Shown here in pieces: positions 50,854-60,510 of a DNA stretch of 64,000 nucleotides. How positions within the stretch are numbered: position 1 is the stretch's first letter; each line of letters begins with the position of its first letter. Below the pieces are notes generated by a model. It worked only from the letters and a program-made list of their open reading frames with translations, did no database searches and was not told where the DNA came from. Position numbers and translations under genes: made by a program. This DNA is from JAAYBF01 sp963716445 (lineage in GTDB: Bacteria > Actinomycetota > Thermoleophilia > Solirubrobacterales > Thermoleophilaceae), in assembly GCA_963716445.1 (NCBI GenBank), contig OY970313.1:868001-932000 (forward strand). Direction: 5' to 3'.

Positions 50854-52485
50854 TCATCGGTCGCCCCGCGCGGTCATCAGGTAGAGCGGTCCGGCGGAGA
50901 CGACGAGCAGCACCAGCGCCGGGAAGGCCCCGCGCTCGAAGAAGCTGACGTTGGTGGTCCGCCAGATCTCGGTGGCGAGGGTGTCGAAGCCGATCGGCGA
51001 GAGGATCAGCGCGGCGGGGAGCTCCTTGACCGCGGTCAGGAACACCAGCGCCGCGCCGGCGAGCACGCCGCTCGCCGCCAGCGGCGCCGTGACCGTGCGC
51101 AGGACGGCGAACGGCCCGCGGCCGAGGCTGCGCGCCGCCTCCTCGACGCGCGGCGAGATCTGCAGCAGCGACGCGCGCGTCGAGCCGATCGCCTGCGGGA
51201 GGAACAGCACCACCCAGGCGAAGACCAGCATCGCGAGCGTCTGGTAGAGCGGCTCGGCGAGCCGCGTGCCGAGGAAGACGAGCGCGAGCGCGACGACGAC
51301 GCCCGGCAGCGCGTAGCCGGCGTAGCTCGCGCGCTCGACCAGTCCGGACAGCAGGCCCGGGTGGCGGGCGGAGAGCAGCGCGACCGGTATCGCGCAGAGG
51401 GCCGCCACGGCCGCCGCCAAGCCGGCCGCGAGCAGCGAGTTGCCGGCCGCCGCGAGGGTGCCCGCCCAGTCGGGGCTGCCGGACACGCTCTGGGTCAGCC
51501 AGTAGACCAGCACCGCCACCGGCAGCACCAGGCCGAGCAGCACGACGACGGAGCAGAAGCCGAGCGCCGGCCAGCGCCAGCGCCCGAGCCGAGTCACCGG
51601 CGCCGGACGCACGCTGCCCGGTGCGCTGCGGTGATAGGTCCCGCGCCGCATCCGGCTCTCGAGCCACACGACGACCAGCATCACCAGCACCAGAAGCGAC
51701 GCGAGCGCCGCCGCGCCGGTGCGGTCCAGGCCGGCGTTGTAGGCGTTGTAGATCACCCGCGTGAACGAGTCGAAGCGCATGATCGACACGGCGCCGAAGT
51801 CGTGCAGGACGTAGAGCGCCACCAGCAGCCCGCCGGCGCCGATCGCCGGCACGAGCTGAGGCAGGATCACCGTTCGGTACACGGCCCAGCCGGAGCGCCC
51901 CATTCCGCGCGCGGCCTCCTCGAGCTGCGGGTCGAGCCGCCGCATCGCCGCCCGGATCGTCAGCAGCGCGAGCGGATAGGTGAACAGCGTCAGCGTCAGC
52001 AGGGCTCCGGGGAAGCCGTAGATCGACGGTAGCCGGTCCACTCCGAACGGCTGCTCGAGCAGATCCTGCAACAGCCCGCGTGGGCCGAGCGCGGACACGA
52101 ACAGGTAAGCGCCGATGTAGCTCGGGATCACGAGCGGCAGCAGGGTCAGCACCGTCCAGGCCCGCCGCCCCGGCAGGTCGGTTCGCGTCGTCAGCCAGGC
52201 GAGCGGCAGCGCCAACGCGAGCGCCGTCGCGGTCACGGCCGCCGCCAGGGCGCTGCTGCGCACGACCAGCCGCAGCGTGCGCTCCCGCCAGATCGTGTCG
52301 AGCGCCTCGCCGAGCGCTCCGCCGACGACGATCGCCAGGTAGACGAGCGGCAGCGCGGCGGCCGCGGCGATCAGGACGCCCGCGACGACCAGGAACCCCG
52401 GCGGCCGCGCGCGACGCTCGCGCGCCGGCGCGGACCTCGGCTCGTCCCGCTCGGGAGCGAGCGCCGTTGCCGCGCTCGCCTCTAC
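50854..52485 (-). CDS. fbpB: Fe(III) ABC transporter permease, double-domain; start codon unclear
   Basis: Permease of about 540 residues with around 12 membrane helices and two EAA loops (LEEAARGMGRSGWAVYRTVILP and VEEAARSLGRGPFAVLRTVTAP), a fused homodimer-like FbpB. The reading frame is open well past the fbpA stop, but no ATG, GTG or TTG in frame lies between the first membrane helix and position 52606 or beyond. I place the start near codon GTA at 52485, next to the fbpA stop, only as an estimate. It might use a rare start or be reinitiated at the fbpA stop. Confidence 0.8.
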   Translation of the reverse strand, partial: VEASAATALAPERDEPRSAPARERRARPPGFLVVAGVLIAAAAALPLVYLAIVVGGALGEALDTIWRERTLRLVVRSSALAAAVTATALALALPLAWLTTRTDLPGRRAWTVLTLLPLVIPSYIGAYLFVSALGPRGLLQDLLEQPFGVDRLPSIYGFPGALLTLTLFTYPLALLTIRAAMRRLDPQLEEAARGMGRSGWAVYRTVILPQLVPAIGAGGLLVALYVLHDFGAVSIMRFDSFTRVIYNAYNAGLDRTGAAALASLLVLVMLVVVWLESRMRRGTYHRSAPGSVRPAPVTRLGRWRWPALGFCSVVVLLGLVLPVAVLVYWLTQSVSGSPDWAGTLAAAGNSLLAAGLAAAVAALCAIPVALLSARHPGLLSGLVERASYAGYALPGVVVALALVFLGTRLAEPLYQTLAMLVFAWVVLFLPQAIGSTRASLLQISPRVEEAARSLGRGPFAVLRTVTAPLAASGVLAGAALVFLTAVKELPAALILSPIGFDTLATEIWRTTNVSFFERGAFPALVLLVVSAGPLYLMTARGDR

Positions 52486-53483
52486 AGGACCCCCGTCCGC
52501 TCGAGCAGGTCGAGCGTGCCGCGCAGATCGTCGAGGTCGTTGAGGTCGACGTCCGGCTGCTGGATGTCGGCGAGCGGGACCAGTCCCCTGTCCGGCGCTA
52601 TGCCGCGCACCACCGGGTACTCCTTCGTCACGTCCGCGAAGTACCGCTGCGCCCGTCGCGAGAGCATGAAGCGGACGAAGTCCTCCGCCTGCTCGCCGTG
52701 CTCGCTCGAGGCCAGGACGCCGGCGCCGGCGACGTTCACCAGCGCGCCCGCGTCCCCGCGCGTGGGCTCGTGGATGCCCACGGGGTAGTCGCGACCCTCC
52801 TCCGCCCACGCCTCGACGACGTAGTAGTGGTTGATCAGGCCGTACTCGACCTCGCCGGCGGCGATCGCGTCGCGGATCGCGATGTTGTTCTCGTAGACCT
52901 GCGTGTCGTTCTCCTTCATCGCCCGCAGCCAGCGCTCGGCGGCCTGCTCGCCCTCGATTTGGCGCAGGCCCGTGACGAACGATTGGAACGAGGCGTTGCC
53001 GGGCGCCCAGCCGACCTTGCCCGCGTAGCCGGGGTCGGTCAGGTCGAGGACGGAGTCCGGCACCTCGGACTCGGACGTCTCGTCGCGGTTGAACGCGATG
53101 ACCCGCGCGCGCGCCGAGAGGCCGACCCAGTCGCCCTTCGCCGAGCGGAAGCGCGCCGGCACGTCCGCGAGGATGCCCTGGGGCAGCCTCTCCAGCAGCC
53201 CCTCCTTCTGGAGCAGGCCGAGCGCCCCGGCGTCTTGGGAGAAGAAGACGTCCGCGGGGCTGGCGTCGCCCTCCTCGACGATCGTGGTCGCCAGCTCCGG
53301 CGTCTCGCCGTAGCGAACCTCGATCTCGACGCCCGACTCGTCGCCGTAGTCCTGGAGCAGCTCGCCGACGAGCTCCTCGTCGCGGCCGGAGTAGATCGTC
53401 AGCTTGTCGTCGTCGGAGCCGCAGCCGACGGGGAGGAGGAGGGCGGCGGCGACGGCCGCCAGGGTGGTCTTGGTCATTCGCAT
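52482..53483 (-). CDS. fbpA: Fe(III) ABC transporter substrate-binding lipoprotein
   Basis: Lipoprotein of 333 residues (lipobox LLPVGC) of the ferric-iron binding FbpA/FutA family. Recognisable family segments are LTIYSGRDEELV, DVFFSQDAGALGLLQKEGLL, ARARVIAFNRD, NASFQSFVTGLR and the iron-binding tyrosines in EYGLINHYYVVE. It captures Fe3+ outside the cell and delivers it to FbpBC. ATG 53483 is eight bases after TAGCCT, which lies inside an iron box. Confidence 0.93.
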   Translation of the reverse strand: MRMTKTTLAAVAAALLLPVGCGSDDDKLTIYSGRDEELVGELLQDYGDESGVEIEVRYGETPELATTIVEEGDASPADVFFSQDAGALGLLQKEGLLERLPQGILADVPARFRSAKGDWVGLSARARVIAFNRDETSESEVPDSVLDLTDPGYAGKVGWAPGNASFQSFVTGLRQIEGEQAAERWLRAMKENDTQVYENNIAIRDAIAAGEVEYGLINHYYVVEAWAEEGRDYPVGIHEPTRGDAGALVNVAGAGVLASSEHGEQAEDFVRFMLSRRAQRYFADVTKEYPVVRGIAPDRGLVPLADIQQPDVDLNDLDDLRGTLDLLERTGVL

Positions 53484-53489
53484 AGCGCG

Positions 53490-53510
53490 TTAGGCTAGCC
53501 TAATTAGGCT
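53490..53510. promoter_or_regulatory. DtxR/IdeR iron box over the fbpA -10
   Basis: Three contiguous 7-mers TTAGGCT, AGCCTAA, TTAGGCT give a perfect 14-bp palindrome (53490-53503) plus an extra half site. This matches the actinobacterial iron box (TTAGGTTAGSCTAACCTAA). It covers the TAGCCT -10 box (53492-53497), so bound repressor would block transcription when iron is plentiful. Confidence 0.85.
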
Positions 53511-53547
53511 CCCCGAAGCCCGCTCGGCATGCGGGTTGCGCCATCCT

Positions 53548-53597
53548 GTGACGTCGGTCACGGCCGGCATCGGTAACGACCTCGCACCCGTTAGAAT
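53548..53597 (+). promoter_or_regulatory. sufB promoter region with GTGAC palindrome
   Basis: GTGACGTCGGTCAC (GTGAC-N4-GTCAC, 53548-53561) precedes a TAGAAT -10 at 53592-53597. The dyad resembles CRP/FNR-type sites. The regulator is unknown. Confidence 0.45.
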
Positions 53598-53645
53598 CGA
53601 TATCCGACCGTCACGAGCGGATTTGACCCCGAGCAACAGGATCTG

Positions 53646-55046
53646 ATGGCCTCCACTGACAAGACGCGTATCGCCAAGCCCAGCCCGATCGTCGAGGACG
53701 ATCAGGGTCAGCTGGTCGCGAAGAAGGGCGTCTCGCGCGAGGTGATCCAGGAGCTCTCGAAGATCAAGGGCGAGCCCGATTGGATGGCCGAGCTGCGGCT
53801 GAAGTCCTTCGACATCTTCGAGCGCAAGCCGATCCCGACCTGGGGCGTCGACCTGTCCGACCTCGACCTCGACGAGCTGGTGCTCTACAGCCCGCCCGAG
53901 GCCGGCCGCTTCAACTCCTGGGACGACGTGCCCGCCGAGATGAAGCAGACCTACGAGGACCTCGGCATCCCGCAGGCCGAGCGCGAGCACCTCGCCGGCG
54001 TCGTCGGCGTCTGGCGCCAGGAGCCCGTCTACGAGGGGCTCAAGCAGGAGTACGCCGACATGGGGATCCTCTTCTGCTCGATGGACACCGCGATCACCGA
54101 GTACCCCGAGCTGGTGCAGGAGTACTTCATGAAGAAGTGCGTCCCGCCGCAGGACAACAAGTTCTCGGCGCTGCACGGCGCGGTCTGGTCCGGCGGCTCG
54201 TTCCTCTACGTCCCCAAGGGCGTCAAGGTCGACCTGCCGCTGCAGGCCTACTTCCGCATGGAGGGCGCCAACGAGGGCACCTTCGAGCACACGCTGATCA
54301 TCGCCGACGAGGGCTCCGAGGTGAACTACATCGAGGGCTGCACGGCGCAGACCTACAGCGTCAACTCGATGCACTCCGCGGTCGTCGAGATCTTCGTCAA
54401 GGAGGGCGCCAAGGCGCGCTACACGACCGTCCAGAACTGGTCGAAGGACGTCTTCAACCTCAACACCAAGCGGGCGATCGTCGAGGCCGAGGGCACCGTC
54501 GAGTGGGTCGGCGGCTCGATGGGCGCCAAGAAGGTGATGCTCTACCCCGGCTCGTTCCTGATGGGCGAGTACGCGCGCGCCGACCACCTCAACGTCGGCG
54601 TCGCGAGCGGCGACGTCTGGAAGGACACCGGCGCGAAGGTCGTCCACCTGGCGCCGAACACCACCTCGAACATCCTCGCCAAGTCGATCTCCAAGGACGG
54701 CGGGATCATGGGCTACCGCGGCCTCGTCCGCATGGGCCACAACTCGCAGGGCTCGAAGGCGCGCGTCCAGTGCGACGGCCTGATGATGGACCCGTACTCG
54801 CGCTCCGACACCTGGCCCGACATCCAGATCCAGAACCCACACGTCACGGTCGCCCACGAGGCGGTCGTCGGCAAGATCTCCGACGAGCAGATGTTCTACC
54901 TCCAGTCGCGCGGCCTCACCGAGGAGGAGGCCGCCGCGATGATCGTCAACGGCTTCATCGAGCCAGTGACCAAGGAGCTGCCGATGGAGTACGCCGTCGA
55001 GCTGAACCGCCTGATCCAACTCGAGATGGTCGGCAGCATCGGCTAG
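53646..55046 (+). CDS. sufB: Fe-S cluster scaffold subunit SufB
   Basis: SufB, 466 residues, part of the SufBCD scaffold that assembles Fe-S clusters. The N-terminal region (VIQELSKIKGEPDWMAELRLKSFDIF) and the beta-helix core (SGGSFLYVPKGVKVDLPLQAYFR, YIEGCTAQTYSVNSMHSAVVEIF, NTTSNILAKSISKDGG) are typical. The active cysteine candidate is in the GCTAQ segment. ATG 53646 has AGGA a few bases upstream. Unusually, it stands apart from sufCDSU, on the opposite strand and separated by a toxin-antitoxin pair. Confidence 0.96.
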   Translation: MASTDKTRIAKPSPIVEDDQGQLVAKKGVSREVIQELSKIKGEPDWMAELRLKSFDIFERKPIPTWGVDLSDLDLDELVLYSPPEAGRFNSWDDVPAEMKQTYEDLGIPQAEREHLAGVVGVWRQEPVYEGLKQEYADMGILFCSMDTAITEYPELVQEYFMKKCVPPQDNKFSALHGAVWSGGSFLYVPKGVKVDLPLQAYFRMEGANEGTFEHTLIIADEGSEVNYIEGCTAQTYSVNSMHSAVVEIFVKEGAKARYTTVQNWSKDVFNLNTKRAIVEAEGTVEWVGGSMGAKKVMLYPGSFLMGEYARADHLNVGVASGDVWKDTGAKVVHLAPNTTSNILAKSISKDGGIMGYRGLVRMGHNSQGSKARVQCDGLMMDPYSRSDTWPDIQIQNPHVTVAHEAVVGKISDEQMFYLQSRGLTEEEAAAMIVNGFIEPVTKELPMEYAVELNRLIQLEMVGSIG

Positions 55047-55050
55047 CGCC

Positions 55051-55097
55051 GCTTGAAACGCTCGCTGCGAGGACTCGCGTGCGACGTTTCAGCTTTC
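55051..55097 (+). terminator. hairpin after sufB
   Basis: GCTTGAAACG (55051-55060) pairs with CGTTTCAGC (55085-55093) with one bulge, and TCGC pairs with GCGA inside. A T-containing stretch (CTTTCGATGT) follows. Probable sufB terminator. Confidence 0.6.
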
Positions 55098-55161
55098 GAT
55101 GTACTTATTGGTGTTCAGCCCCTGGACATGATCTCCTCGTGCCCGTATCCAGTCGGGCGAC

Positions 55162-55437
55162 GTGCGGTTCGATTGGGACAGCCACAACGAGGGTCACGTC
55201 CTTCGGCACGGCGTGACCCCGTGGGAGGCGGAGGACGCTCTTAGTGACCCCCGCGGTCTTGGAGGGAGTGCGAAGCGTGTCAATGGCGAAAAGCGCTGGG
55301 CGGTGCTCGGCGCCACGCGGTCCGGCCGAATCCTCTTCGTCGTCTTTGCGGGTAAGCACCAGCGATCGCTACGTGTCGTGACTGCGATCGACGCATCGGA
55401 CCAACAGAGGCGGCGCTATCGTCGGAGAGGCAAATGA
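55162..55437 (+). CDS. brnT: BrnT-family toxin
   Basis: Protein of 91 residues of the DUF497/BrnT type: VRFDWDSHNEGHVLRHGVTPWEAEDALSDP, RWAVLGATRSGRILFVVFAGK and LRVVTAIDASDQQRRRYRRR follow the RelE-like ribonuclease fold. BrnT toxins cleave RNA and inhibit growth until bound by BrnA. It starts at GTG 55162. The local base composition is visibly less GC-rich than the neighbours, suggesting horizontal transfer. Stop overlaps the antitoxin ATG by four bases. Confidence 0.87.
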   Translation: MRFDWDSHNEGHVLRHGVTPWEAEDALSDPRGLGGSAKRVNGEKRWAVLGATRSGRILFVVFAGKHQRSLRVVTAIDASDQQRRRYRRRGK

Positions 55438-55625
55438 GCTCTCCCGACAAGCAGCCGCGGATCGCCGTCGAAGATTTTGACGACGTGCCTGACTTCGCGT
55501 CAGAGGCGGAGGAGGCCGAGTACTGGGCGACGCATGAGCTTGCGGGCGCCGCCTTGGAGCAAATGCGTCCGCTAGACGAAGTGCTTCCCTCCGTCGCCCG
55601 GCGCCATCTCCGTGACGTTGGTTAG
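55434..55625 (+). CDS. brnA: BrnA/CopG-type antitoxin
   Basis: Protein of 63 residues with VPDFASEAEEAEYWATHELAGAAL, the CopG-antitoxin (BrnA) signature that caps the toxin. It is shorter than typical BrnA and a ribbon-helix-helix DNA-binding tail is not obvious, so autorepression may differ. ATGA overlap with brnT. It ends only six bases from the converging sufU end. Confidence 0.8.
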   Translation: MSSPDKQPRIAVEDFDDVPDFASEAEEAEYWATHELAGAALEQMRPLDEVLPSVARRHLRDVG

Positions 55626-55631
55626 CTGAAC

Positions 55632-56015
55632 CTACTCGGGCCAGGAGGCGTCGCCGGTGAGGGCGCCGCGCATGACCTTGAGGCTGAGCAGGGCGCACTT
55701 GCGGCGGGTGGGGGAGATGTCGATGCCGAGCAGGTCGACGACCCAGTCGGCGCCGAGGGCGGCGACCTCGTCGGCCTTCATGCCGATGATCTCCTCGCTG
55801 GCGATCGAGGCGGAGGCCTGCGAGATCGCGCAGCCCTGGCCGTGGAAGCGCAGATCGGCGATCGTGCCCTCGTCGTCGACGATCAGGTGGACGCCGAGCT
55901 CGTCGCCGCAGAGCGGGTTGTGGTCGTGGGCCTCGAGGTCGTGCGGGTCCAGCGTCCCGAAGTTGCGCGGGTTCTTGTAGTGGTCGAGGATGTAGTCGCG
56001 GTAGAGGGCGTCCAT
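55632..56015 (-). CDS. sufU: SufU scaffold / sulfur transfer protein
   Basis: Protein of 127 residues of the SufU group: Cys36 (HNPLCGDE), Cys62 (GQGCAISQAS) and Cys107 (RRKCALLSLKV) with Asp38 bind zinc or receive sulfur. Insertion of about 18 residues between the second and third cysteines distinguishes SufU from IscU. It activates SufS by taking persulfide sulfur. The ATG overlaps the sufS stop by one base. Confidence 0.95.
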   Translation of the reverse strand: MDALYRDYILDHYKNPRNFGTLDPHDLEAHDHNPLCGDELGVHLIVDDEGTIADLRFHGQGCAISQASASIASEEIIGMKADEVAALGADWVVDLLGIDISPTRRKCALLSLKVMRGALTGDASWPE

Positions 56016-57262
56016 CAGAGCGCGAAGACCTCGCGGGCGGTCTGGAGGGCCGCGATCAGGCGGTCGACGTCGTCGTGGGTGTTGTAGACGTGGAAGCTGG
56101 CGCGGGCGGTGGCGGGGACGCCCATCTCGCGCATCAGCGGCTGGGCGCAGTGGTGGCCGGCGCGAATGCAGACGTGCTCGCGGTCGCAGATCTCGGCGAG
56201 GTCGTGGGGGTGGATGCCCTTCAGCTCGAGCGAGACGACGCCGCCGCGCAGGTCCGGGTCCACGGGTCCGAAGGCGCGCAGGCCCTCGACGTCCTCGAGC
56301 CGGTCGAGCGTGTAGGCGGTCAGGTCGCGCTCGTGGGCGCGCACGGCGTCCATGCCGATCGCGGCGAGGTAGTCGATCGCCGCGCCGAGCCCGACGCCCT
56401 CGGCGATCGGCGACGTGCCGGCCTCGAACTTCCACGGCAGGTCGTTCCAGGTCGAGGAGTCGAAGCCGACCGAGGCGATCATGTCGCCGCCGCCGAGGAA
56501 CGGCCGCATCGCCTCGAGGATCTCGCGACGGCCGTGCAGCACCCCGATGCCGGTCGGCCCGAGCGCCTTGTGGCCGGTCCAGGCGTAGAAGTCGGCGCCG
56601 ATCTCCGGCAGGTCGACCGGCATCTGCGGGACCGCCTGGGAGCCGTCGATCAACGAGGTAGCGCCGGCCGCGCGCGCCCGCGCCGCGATCTCGGCGACCG
56701 GGTTGATCGTCCCGAGCACGTTCGACACGTGCGCGACCGAGACCATCTTCACGCGACCGCTCGCGAGCGCGGCGTCGAGCTCGTCGAGCGAGAGCTGCCC
56801 GTCCTCGGAGACGTGCAGGTAGCGCAGCTTCGCGCCACGGTCCTGGCACAGCAGCTGCCAGGGCACGATGTTCGAGTGGTGCTCCATGTGGGTGATCAGC
56901 ACCTCGTCGCCCGGACCGACGTTGTCGCGGCCCCAGGCGTACGCGACCAGATTGATCGCCTCGGTGGCGTTGCGGGTGAAGATCGTCGTCGCCGTCTCGC
57001 CGCCGACGAACGCGGCGATCCGCTCGCGGGCGCCCTCGAAGAGGTCGGTCGCCTCCTGCGCCAGCTCGTAGACGCCGCGGTGGACGTTGGCGTTCGAGCG
57101 CCGGTAGTAGGAGTCGATCGCCGCGATCACCGACTCCGGCTTCTGCGACGTCGCGGCGGAGTCGAGGTAGGCGATCGGCACGCCGTCGCGCTCGCGCGTG
57201 AGGATCGGGAAGTCGGCCCGGACGCCGGTCAGCGGCTTCGTCGCGGAGACCGGCACGTTCAC
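56015..57262 (-). CDS. sufS: cysteine desulfurase SufS
   Basis: PLP enzyme of 415 residues that removes sulfur from cysteine. The PLP lysine is Lys232 (AWTGHKALGPTG) and the persulfide cysteine is Cys372 (RAGHHCAQPLM), a class II desulfurase pattern. The HHSN motif (THMEHHSNIVPWQ) is present. The gene lies between sufD and sufU with overlapping ends. Confidence 0.97.
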   Translation of the reverse strand: MNVPVSATKPLTGVRADFPILTRERDGVPIAYLDSAATSQKPESVIAAIDSYYRRSNANVHRGVYELAQEATDLFEGARERIAAFVGGETATTIFTRNATEAINLVAYAWGRDNVGPGDEVLITHMEHHSNIVPWQLLCQDRGAKLRYLHVSEDGQLSLDELDAALASGRVKMVSVAHVSNVLGTINPVAEIAARARAAGATSLIDGSQAVPQMPVDLPEIGADFYAWTGHKALGPTGIGVLHGRREILEAMRPFLGGGDMIASVGFDSSTWNDLPWKFEAGTSPIAEGVGLGAAIDYLAAIGMDAVRAHERDLTAYTLDRLEDVEGLRAFGPVDPDLRGGVVSLELKGIHPHDLAEICDREHVCIRAGHHCAQPLMREMGVPATARASFHVYNTHDDVDRLIAALQTAREVFAL

Positions 57263-58564
57263 GCCTCCTGCGGCGCCTCCGCGCGCGCCCCGATGAACTC
57301 GGCGACCTGGTCCTCGGCGGCGAGCAGCTTCTCGCCGATCCGCCGCCGCACGAGCGTCTCCAGGCCCGGGTCGTCGAGCCGCTGGACGACCTCCTCGAAG
57401 TAGCCCTCGACGAGCGTGCGGACCGCGTCGGCGCGCGAGATCCCGCGGGTCATCATGTAGAAGATCTGCGCCTCGTCGAGCTCGCCGACGGTGCCGCCGT
57501 GCGATGCCGAGACGTTGTCGGTCTCGACGATCAGCGACGGGATCGCGTCGCCCTTCGCTCGCTGCGAGAGCAGCATCTGATGGGTCTGGAGGTAGGTGTG
57601 GGTCTCCTGCGCGTTCGGGACGATGTGGATCAGGCCCTCGTAGGACGCCCGCGAGTCGCCCGTCAGCGCGCCCTTCCAGACGGTGTCGCCGGCGGTGTGC
57701 CCGGCCTCGTGCTTGTCGGTCGTGAACAGGTCGAGGTGCTCGTCGCGCTCGGTGAAGTAGAGGCCGGTGTGGCGCATGTCCGAGCCCTGCTCGGCAGTGA
57801 CGATGTCGAGCGTGTGCTTGGTCAGCCGGCCGCCGAGGTGCACCGGGACCCAGCTCACGAAGGCGTCGCGGGCGATCTCGACGCGCTTGGTCGAGATGTC
57901 ATGGACATCGCCGCGGCCCCAGTCGTGGAAGTGGGCGAGCTTGACGCGCGCCCCCGGCCGCGCGTAGAGCTCGAAGCCGCCTGCGTGCAGCGCCTGGCCC
58001 TCGAAGTCCTCGCCGAGGCAGTACTCGCGGATCGCGCATTCGGCGTTCTCGCCGACGATCGCCAGCGTGTGGGCGTACTGCGCGGTGCCCGGCTCGTCGA
58101 TCACGTAGACGCTCTGGATCGGCCGCTCGAGCCGCACGTTCGCCGGCACGTGGACGAACACGCCCCCGGTCCAGAAGGCAGCCGCGGCGGCCGGGAACTT
58201 GCCCTCGGCCTCGGAGAGCCGGCGCATGTACCACTCGCGCACGAGGTCGCCGTGCTCCTCGACCGCCTGCTCGAGGGAGGTGACGATCACCCCCTGCGCG
58301 ACGAGATCCGCGTCGACGTGGAGGTGGATCGTGCTCGCGCCGCGCTGGACGATCAGCGCGCCGGGCTCGCCGTCGAGCGCGTCGCGCGCGACGGCGGGCA
58401 GCTCGTCGGCCGAGCCGACGGCCTCGTAGCGGCGCGGCTCGAGCGCGTCGAGGTCGAGCTTGCGCAGCGTCGTCGTCCAGAAGCCCGAGCGGCGCCAGGT
58501 CGGCACCGGCTCGCGCTCGTAAACCTCGAGCGCCGCCTGGCGGCGCTCCTCGAGCCAGGAGGCG

Positions 58565-58575
<11 letters not shown>
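57259..58575 (-). CDS. sufD: Fe-S cluster assembly protein SufD
   Basis: SufD, 438 residues, partner of SufB in the SufBC2D complex. Conserved beta-helix segments are visible (WTGGVFVHVPANVRLERPIQSVY, HDISTKRVEIARDAFVSWVPV, DTVWKGALTGDSRASYEGLIHI, SHGGTVGELDEAQIFYMMTRGIS). The sulfur acceptor histidine region (SHGGTVGELDE) is retained. It overlaps sufC by 11 bases and sufS by four. Confidence 0.95.
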
Positions 58576-59316
<741 letters not shown>

Positions 59317-59320
<4 letters not shown>

Positions 59321-59805
59321 GCCGTGGCCTTCTCCATGCCCTTCGCTGTCGTTGTCGGCCGAACGAGGTCGGCCAGTGTCATCTCTCTCAGTGTTCGCAC
59401 GATCGATCCCTGCACCCGCGTCCACAGCAGCTTCGTGGGACACGGGTCGTGGCCCGGCTCGCCGTCGCGTGCGCAGACGAGCACCCCGTCGGAGCCCTCG
59501 GAGATGCACTCGATCGGCGCGATCTCGCCCTCGAGCGCCTGCACCACCTCGGCCATCGTGATGCTCTCGGCGGGTCGCGCCAGAGAGTACCCGCCGCGCG
59601 CGCCGCGCCTGCTCTCGACCAGCTCGGCGCGGCGCAGCCGCGCGGCCAGGTGCTCGAGGTAGGCGAGCGGCAGCCCCTCCGCCTCGGCGATCGCCGAGAG
59701 GGAGATCGGAGTCGCGGCGAGCGCGTCGTCGCCGCTGTCGACCGCCGCGCGGGCGAGGTGCGCGAGCACGCGAATGCCGTACTCGGCCTTCGTCGAGAAC
59801 ATCAT
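59317..59805 (-). CDS. Rrf2-family transcriptional regulator of suf operon
   Basis: Winged-helix regulator of 162 residues (MMFSTKAEYGIRVLAHLARAA ... ISLSAIAEAEGLPLAYLEHLAARLRRAELVES). Cys100, Cys111 and Cys122 (spacing 10 and 10) could hold an Fe-S cluster. First gene of the operon rrf2-sufC-D-S-U, overlapping sufC by four bases. An ATCC-N14-GGAT element (59823-59844) lies before it; autoregulation is an inference from family behaviour. SufR is the other possible name, but typical actinobacterial SufR is a different (DeoR-like) family. Confidence 0.88.
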
Positions 59806-59862
59806 GGCGTCGGTCCTCGGGAATCCATACCTGCGAGCTAGGATAACGAGGGCAGCGCGGCG

Positions 59863-60465
59863 TCAGCGTCCGGCGGCGAGCAGGCGCAGATCGTGCGCCA
59901 GGCGCTCCGGCGTCACCTCGCCGAGCGGATATCCGACCCGCTGCACGCCGTGCGGGTCGACGAGCACGATCCGCGCGCTGTGGTCGAGGTCGTCGAGCTG
60001 CGGCTGGACGCCGTATCCGCGCCAGACCCGCCGCAGCTCGCCGCGTGAGCCGAGCACGAAGCGGATCCGCCCGGTCATCCGCTGCTTCGAGAGGAACGCG
60101 CGTGCGCTCTCCGCCGTGTCGTTGGCCGGATCGACCGAGATCGCCAAGGCCGGCACGTCCTCGCCCAGCTCCTCGAGCGCGCCCTTGATCTGCTGCGCCT
60201 GCGCGGGACAGGTGTCGTCGCAGTTCGAGTAGAGGAACGTCACGATCGCCGGCCTGCCGCGCAAATCCGCCATTCGCACCCGCGCGCCCTCCTCGTCCTC
60301 GAGCCCGATCTCAGGCGCCCGCAGCCCCGGCGGCAGCACCGAGCCCTCGAAGCGCTCGCCCACCGTCGACGCGCCACCGGACGAGCCCCCATCGGCGGCC
60401 AACGCCACCGAGACCACCGCGGCGACGGCGACCACCACCAACGCGATCAGAACCCGCGGATTCAC
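59863..60465 (-). CDS. SCO1/SenC copper chaperone
   Basis: Thioredoxin-fold protein of 200 residues with an N-terminal membrane helix (LIALVVVAVAAVVSVALAA). Copper ligands Cys82 and Cys86 (SNCDDTCPAQ) and the histidine in DDLDHSARIVLVD are present. It supplies copper to cytochrome oxidase or acts as a membrane-attached redox protein. GTG 60465 is eight bases after TACCCT; frames reaching further cross the 86-bp repeats and are not real. Confidence 0.9.
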   Translation of the reverse strand: MNPRVLIALVVVAVAAVVSVALAADGGSSGGASTVGERFEGSVLPPGLRAPEIGLEDEEGARVRMADLRGRPAIVTFLYSNCDDTCPAQAQQIKGALEELGEDVPALAISVDPANDTAESARAFLSKQRMTGRIRFVLGSRGELRRVWRGYGVQPQLDDLDHSARIVLVDPHGVQRVGYPLGEVTPERLAHDLRLLAAGR

Positions 60466-60510
60466 CGCTCCGCAGGGTAGAGGCAGAGGACTCAGCGGAG
60501 AAGTAGAGGG

